64,000 nt of DNA from Phaseolus vulgaris (lineage: Eukaryota; Streptophyta; Magnoliopsida; Fabales; Fabaceae), in NCBI RefSeq assembly GCF_000499845.2, contig NC_023758.2, positions 33,050,816 through 33,114,815 of the forward strand, read 5' to 3'. Position numbers and translations under genes: made by a program. The first letter of the stretch is position 1, and every line of letters begins with the position of its first letter. Below are positions 59,726 through 64,000 of the stretch, piece after piece. The notes beneath the pieces are model-generated. The model was not told the DNA's origin. It saw only the letters and a list, made by a program, of their open reading frames with translations, and did no database searches.

Positions 59726-60680
59726 CACTGATCACAAGAAGATAGGTTAGCGCATCCAAATTTGTTCTACTATTATGGAAAATAAGCTTATAAGTAGTAT
59801 CTTTTTTATAAAATTTGAAAATATGACAGGTTAGCGATTTTTTATATCTTAATTTTTATTATATTTAGAAAATAATTTTAAATTTTAAAGATTGACTGAA
59901 AAATGCTCAATAAATTAAATTTATAAGGATAGAGTTTAAATTATCCTTATATTATTTTTCTTAATGATGACTTCTTTGACAATTATTGATGAATAGATTG
60001 TTATTAAAAGAATTTACAATCTAATTATTAAGAGATTAATAATTAGTTTGATTCCAACAATCTTGATATTTCCTTTTCTCTACTTGCTTCTCATAATACA
60101 ACTTTATAACTTTAATATAATTGACTTTCAAATATTATTATATAATGTGAATCTTTATAATTATTACTGTTGCACAATTTGAATAGAGTTTATTATAATA
60201 AACCATATCACACAATTCCTATGGGTACAACAAATATCCCCTTATCACTATTTTTACAACATCCATCGGGTAATTTAATAAAATAAATAAATTATAAATA
60301 GAAAGATAAAATTAATATTGATATAATAATATTTTAAAGTATAAAAAATAATAAATGTTAGTGAGGATTTGATTTCTGATAATATGCATCAAAGGTGAAA
60401 CTCGATTACACATATTTAATGTATATCACTAAATACACTAACAATGAAATGACATGAAATTTTAAACAAAAAAGGAAAAAAAAATCTCTATCGTGTGTTA
60501 ATGTTGGTTACAACTCATATTTTATAATTTCAATTCAAATATATGTGCAATTTTTTATTCATATAAAAAAATCATTTAATTTGGAATATCTTTTGATTAA
60601 TTAAATCTATTTTAACTTTAATTATTGATTGGTCATTAAAATGTAAAACTTAAAGAGAAATCTTAAAACTAGTTTTGTAA
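59726..60680. other. AT-rich intergenic region
   Basis: No gene or repeat end recognised. Confidence 0.5.
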
Positions 60681-60693
60681 GGGTGAGATAGAT

Positions 60694-60948
60694 GTTTTTT
60701 AGTTTTGATCTATTCTAAGTCTTGTTTTAGGATGTTTTCTTTTTCTGATTGATGCTTGGATCTGTGACTTGTATGATGATGATTTTTTAACCTCTTATGT
60801 GTGCGTTTTTTGCTAGTATGGTGATCTTGTATGTTTAGCATGTACTTTTATGAAGGGAGGAAGAGATTAAAGTGTTGTTTTGTATAAGAGTTAGATCACC
60901 CTTAAATGGTTCACTTTATTTATTAATTCTTTTTGCTGATAAAAAAAA
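60694..60948 (+). mobile_element. 5'-truncated LINE insertion
   Basis: Only the 3' end of a LINE: AGATCACCCTTAAATGGTTC ... TTTATTTATTAATTC, then GATAAAAAAAA. Flanked by GGGTGAGATAGAT (60681-60693) and GGACGAGATAGAT (60949-60961), a 13-bp duplication with two mismatches. The tail is closely related to that of the LINE at 63254-63877. Confidence 0.75.
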
Positions 60949-61084
60949 GGACGAGATAGATTACTTCAAGAATAAACTTTGTAGAACGACCATTTGAATT
61001 GAGTGTAGGAGTACATTGGCTATAAGTATTTTTTAAAGACGGATGCTATGGTGCACAACACAATCAAATTATTTATTGTGATAA

Positions 61085-61481
61085 TTAAAACATGTTACTA
61101 AAATAATAATTAGAGATAAAAAAATTAATTATTTTTAAAGATAAAATATAATTAGTTGTTATATTAACTAAATTAGATACTATTTATTTTAGAAACTAAA
61201 AAATATTATTGGTATCTAAATTAGTTTTTATTATTAATAAATAGTTTATCAATTATTAACTATCAAGGTTTTAGCTACAAACCTTAAAATCTAAATAATT
61301 GGTAACTAAAACATTCATAACTAATTAGAGACAATTTTAAAAATTATTTATCAATGATATAAATTAATTTAGATACCAATAATTTGTTTAGTTTCTAAAA
61401 TAATATATAATTTAGTCAGTATAACAAATAATTATTTTTTGTCTATAAAATTGGTTTCTGTTTAATGATTTTATAGTAGTG
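61085..61481. mobile_element. MITE, CACTA-derived family
   Basis: AT-rich with inverted halves (ACTAAATTAGATACTATTTA near the left; AATTTAGATACCAATAATTT towards the right). Ends TTTAATGATTTTATAGTAGTG at 61481. The left end is approximate. No ORF. Confidence 0.55.
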
Positions 61482-61672
61482 TGTTATAACAATCAGTATT
61501 TATTTTTTATTTATTTTACTTTTAAATCAATTTTTTATTTAAAGAAAAAAATTTACTTTACCTTTTTTTTTCTTTATTTTGTAATTTCCTTCTCGATGAG
61601 AATATTATGTGTAAAACTCAAATCCTAAAAAATAAAAGCAAGCACGGTAATATAAAATAAAGGATGAAATAT

Positions 61673-62065
61673 CATTAGTAAAAAATCATTAAATAAAAAT
61701 TAATTTTAGAGAAAAAAAATTAATTACTATATTGACTAGATTATAAACTATTTTAAAGATTAAAAAAAATTATTAGTATTTAAAGTAGTTTCTAAATTTA
61801 TAAACTAGTTTCTAAATTGGAATTTAATTAACTATTAAGATTTTAACTACAAACTACCTTATTTTAAAATTAGTATCTAAAACCTTAGTCGTTAATTAAA
61901 TGTCAATTAGTCAATTAGATACTAATTTAGAAACTAGTTTATAAATTTAGAAATTACTTTAGATATTAATAATTTTTTAGTCTGTATAAATAATCTATAA
62001 TTTAGTCAATATATTAATTAAATTTTTTTAAATTGATTTTTATTTAATAATTTTCTTATATTATA
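61673..62065. mobile_element. MITE, CACTA-derived family
   Basis: Starts CATTAGTAAAAAATCATTAA and ends TTTAATAATTTTCTTATATT. The halves are inverted copies of each other (TTTATAAACTAGTTTCTAAA left; TTTAGAAACTAGTTTATAAA right), giving a long hairpin. Same family as 58137 and 61085. No ORF. Confidence 0.65.
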
Positions 62066-63240
62066 TTAGGTATGAATTATATTATGAATTTCTTATTATG
62101 CTAAAGAAGGCTAGTAAATAGCATAAATAGAGAAAAAAGTGAAAACAATTCAACGACTAAAGAAAATGAAAAGAAAATATTTGAATAAGATTCTCCCTTA
62201 TTCCCCATAACAAAATAACTATATATTACACCCTGCTCACACCTAAAACTTAGATATAGATTGATTGTTTTTTATTCCCTCACTTACTCCTCTTTCTCTC
62301 ATTATGCACACCTACTACATCGTGATTATTATTAGTTATTATATTTTCAGATTCTTCTATGCGATTTTCCTCATCTATCCTTTGATAAGTGTTAACTATA
62401 ATTGTCAAATTACTCGATTTAGGAACTTAAATGGCATGAATTGAATTAATTTTCGTAAAAGAGAATTATACCAACTTAGAAATGCAGAATGATTGATTTC
62501 AGAAAAGTTAATTGAAATTTTTTGACCAATGCTTAAATGATTTTCTCTAGTAGAAGGAGCAAGAGGCACTTCAGCAAAAATTAGTATAAGAAGTTTGATT
62601 GAGTGCATAAAATTGGCATTGAGCAAAATCAAGTTGGAGAGGACATCAAAATTGTATTTCACAATATTGAGAGGAGTTCAATAATGTTGAGTGAATATAT
62701 TTTAGAAAATGATGCAATTAGAGTTCATAATCTGTGAAGCAAACCAAAGTTGTGTTAAGCATATGGGAAACTTCAAAGTGAAGAAATGTCATTCGCTAAG
62801 CATAACTATAGAGAAGTTCATAGAGGAAACCTTTAGATGAAGAATCTTAATTCGTTGAGCGAATAATTCACAAACTAAGTATAGGCCTTAAATTCGATAT
62901 TAGTTGTTTATAAGTATAAATAGAAAGGAAAGAAACTAGTGGGGGAGGTGCTTCTTTTGAGGAACGGAAAATTAGTATATAATTGTAATGTCCTTAGCTA
63001 CAAGATATTATGGTATTCATTGTATCATCCTTTTTGATGAGTAGCTAACTTTCAAAGTTATGAGATTGAATGAGATTGTAACTTTTTTCTAATTCCTTGT
63101 GTTACATATGCAAATACATTCAGTTCTTAATTGATATGGTTTTGTGCTTAATGTTTGACAATAGAGGAATCACTGTAATTGATCTTAGAACTAAAATGTT
63201 ATTGGGAAATACTTTCCTTTTGTGAAATAAACCAAATCAA
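62066..63240. other. Intergenic, AT-rich
   Basis: No gene or repeat ends recognised. The open frames here are short and without motifs. Confidence 0.45.
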
Positions 63241-63253
63241 CCAAAAACTTCGA

Positions 63254-63877
63254 GTGATAGAGAATAAGGTTGCTACTAGGGTAAATCTGGAAAGACGCGG
63301 GGTGGTGATTGAGAATCCCTTGTATTGTCTGTGTAGGATGGTGGAAGAGTCGTCCAGTCATCTGTTTTCCGTCTACGATTTCGCTTGGCGTGTTTGGTGT
63401 CTTTGTTTTAAGTGGCTAGGCGTATTCTTCGTTATTCATAAGGATCCTTTGGCAAACTTTCTACAGTTCAGGTTAAGTCAGGCTTCAAATTCGGTTAATG
63501 ACGTTTGGGGTGCAATTTGGGTTGGAGTTGTGAGTGGTATTTGGAATCATAGGAATTGTGTGTCCTTCGATAGGGGGTGGCAGATGCGCTCGAAGTATTC
63601 GCCTTAGTACAGGTAAAGGTTTGGTCGTGGATTTACGCAAAGTCTCATTGTGCTTCCTTCAGGTACTCTAATTGAGTTTTTGAACCCAGTGGATTGTATG
63701 AGGATGATAATTTAATGTTTCCATGTGGTTAGTTTGATTGTTCCTTAGATAATCAGGTAGGCGTTTCGTGGTAGGAGTATGGTAAGGTGTTTTATTCTTT
63801 ATGTATAAGGGTTGAACCACCCCTGAAGTGGTTCCCATTTATTTATTTTTTATTACCGATAAAAAAAAAAAAAAAAA
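63254..63877 (+). mobile_element. 5'-truncated LINE insertion with zf-RVT fragment
   Basis: 624 bp ending in a 17-A tail (63861-63877), flanked by the exact 13-bp duplication CCAAAAACTTCGA at 63241-63253 and 63878-63890. The coding part (63268-63606) reads KVATRVNLERRGVVIENPLY, CLCRMVEESSSHLF and FAWRVWCLCFKWLGV, then IWNHRNCVSFDRG. This is the zf-RVT domain of plant LINE ORF2, with the C-L-C...ESSSHLF pattern where the usual C..C..H..H finger is partly kept. The open frame extends back into flanking DNA only by chance. 5' truncation is the normal outcome of target-primed reverse transcription. Confidence 0.9.
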
Positions 63878-63890
63878 CCAAAAACTTCGA

Positions 63891-64000
63891 ATATTGAAAA
63901 CATAGTTGTTGTACTATCAATTATGGTAACTAGATTTTTAGATAACAAAATTTAAAGAATTAACTTGGTTTGAATTTTAGGAGCAAGAACACTTAAAATG
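63891..64000. other. Flank to window end
   Basis: No feature recognised in the last 110 bases. Confidence 0.5.

Noticed and set aside
63179..63253. N-terminal 25 codons of the 142-codon frame at 63179-63607
   Set aside because: They lie in the target-site flank before the LINE insertion; the fusion is accidental.

Overview
The window looks like plant nuclear DNA, most likely from a legume of the bean, cowpea or soybean group. It is AT-rich and packed with plant retrotransposons, CACTA and MULE elements and MITEs. It has only two convincing host genes: an intron-containing NAC gene and an intronless TPR-SET gene. I see no bacterial operons, CRISPR arrays, rRNA or tRNA genes. The legume placement is inferred from the look of the repeats and proteins; no search was run.

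Layout. 1-2400: 5' part of a LINE on the minus strand, running off the left edge. 2945-8443: a 5.5 kb Ty1/copia element with both LTRs, a perfect 5-bp target duplication, TA...TA termini, a broken polyprotein and a TRIM-like segment in its leader. 8444-11395: mostly unassigned, with short exon-like pieces. 11396-19465: nested elements, namely a second copia element (5' LTR and gag) interrupted by a gypsy-type solo LTR and a second LTR, then cut by a minus-strand Ty3/gypsy 3' end. 19466-27479: a MITE-like hairpin, then a decayed autonomous CACTA transposon (TNP2-like, Transposase_24-like and Ulp1-like pieces). That CACTA is split by another copy of the solo LTR, which itself hosts a smaller CACTA carrying a receptor-like kinase exon.

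28680-29867: NAC transcription factor of the NAP (ANAC029) type, minus strand, three exons. 29868-38555: AT-rich intergenic DNA with one hAT-like repeat. 38556-38930: a GC-rich minisatellite of about 14 units in strict 26-bp register. 39105-40138: 3' end of a second minus-strand gypsy element. 42584-44152: intact TPR-SET methyltransferase-like gene, minus strand.

45090-46380: an N-acetylglutamate synthase exon fragment and a CACTA-type repeat enclosing a LINE RNase H segment. 47183-48423: another solo LTR, minus orientation. 50888-52084: probable solo LTR. 55366-55827: MULE-type MITE with a perfect 9-bp target duplication. 58137-63890: MITEs, a LINE reverse transcriptase fragment and two 5'-truncated LINE insertions with target duplications.

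Nothing here forms a multi-gene pathway; the two host genes look independent. The most interesting material is in the mobile elements: the copia-TRIM chimera sharing an 18-bp LTR/PBS junction, host exons in or beside CACTA elements, and the indel-free 26-bp minisatellite.
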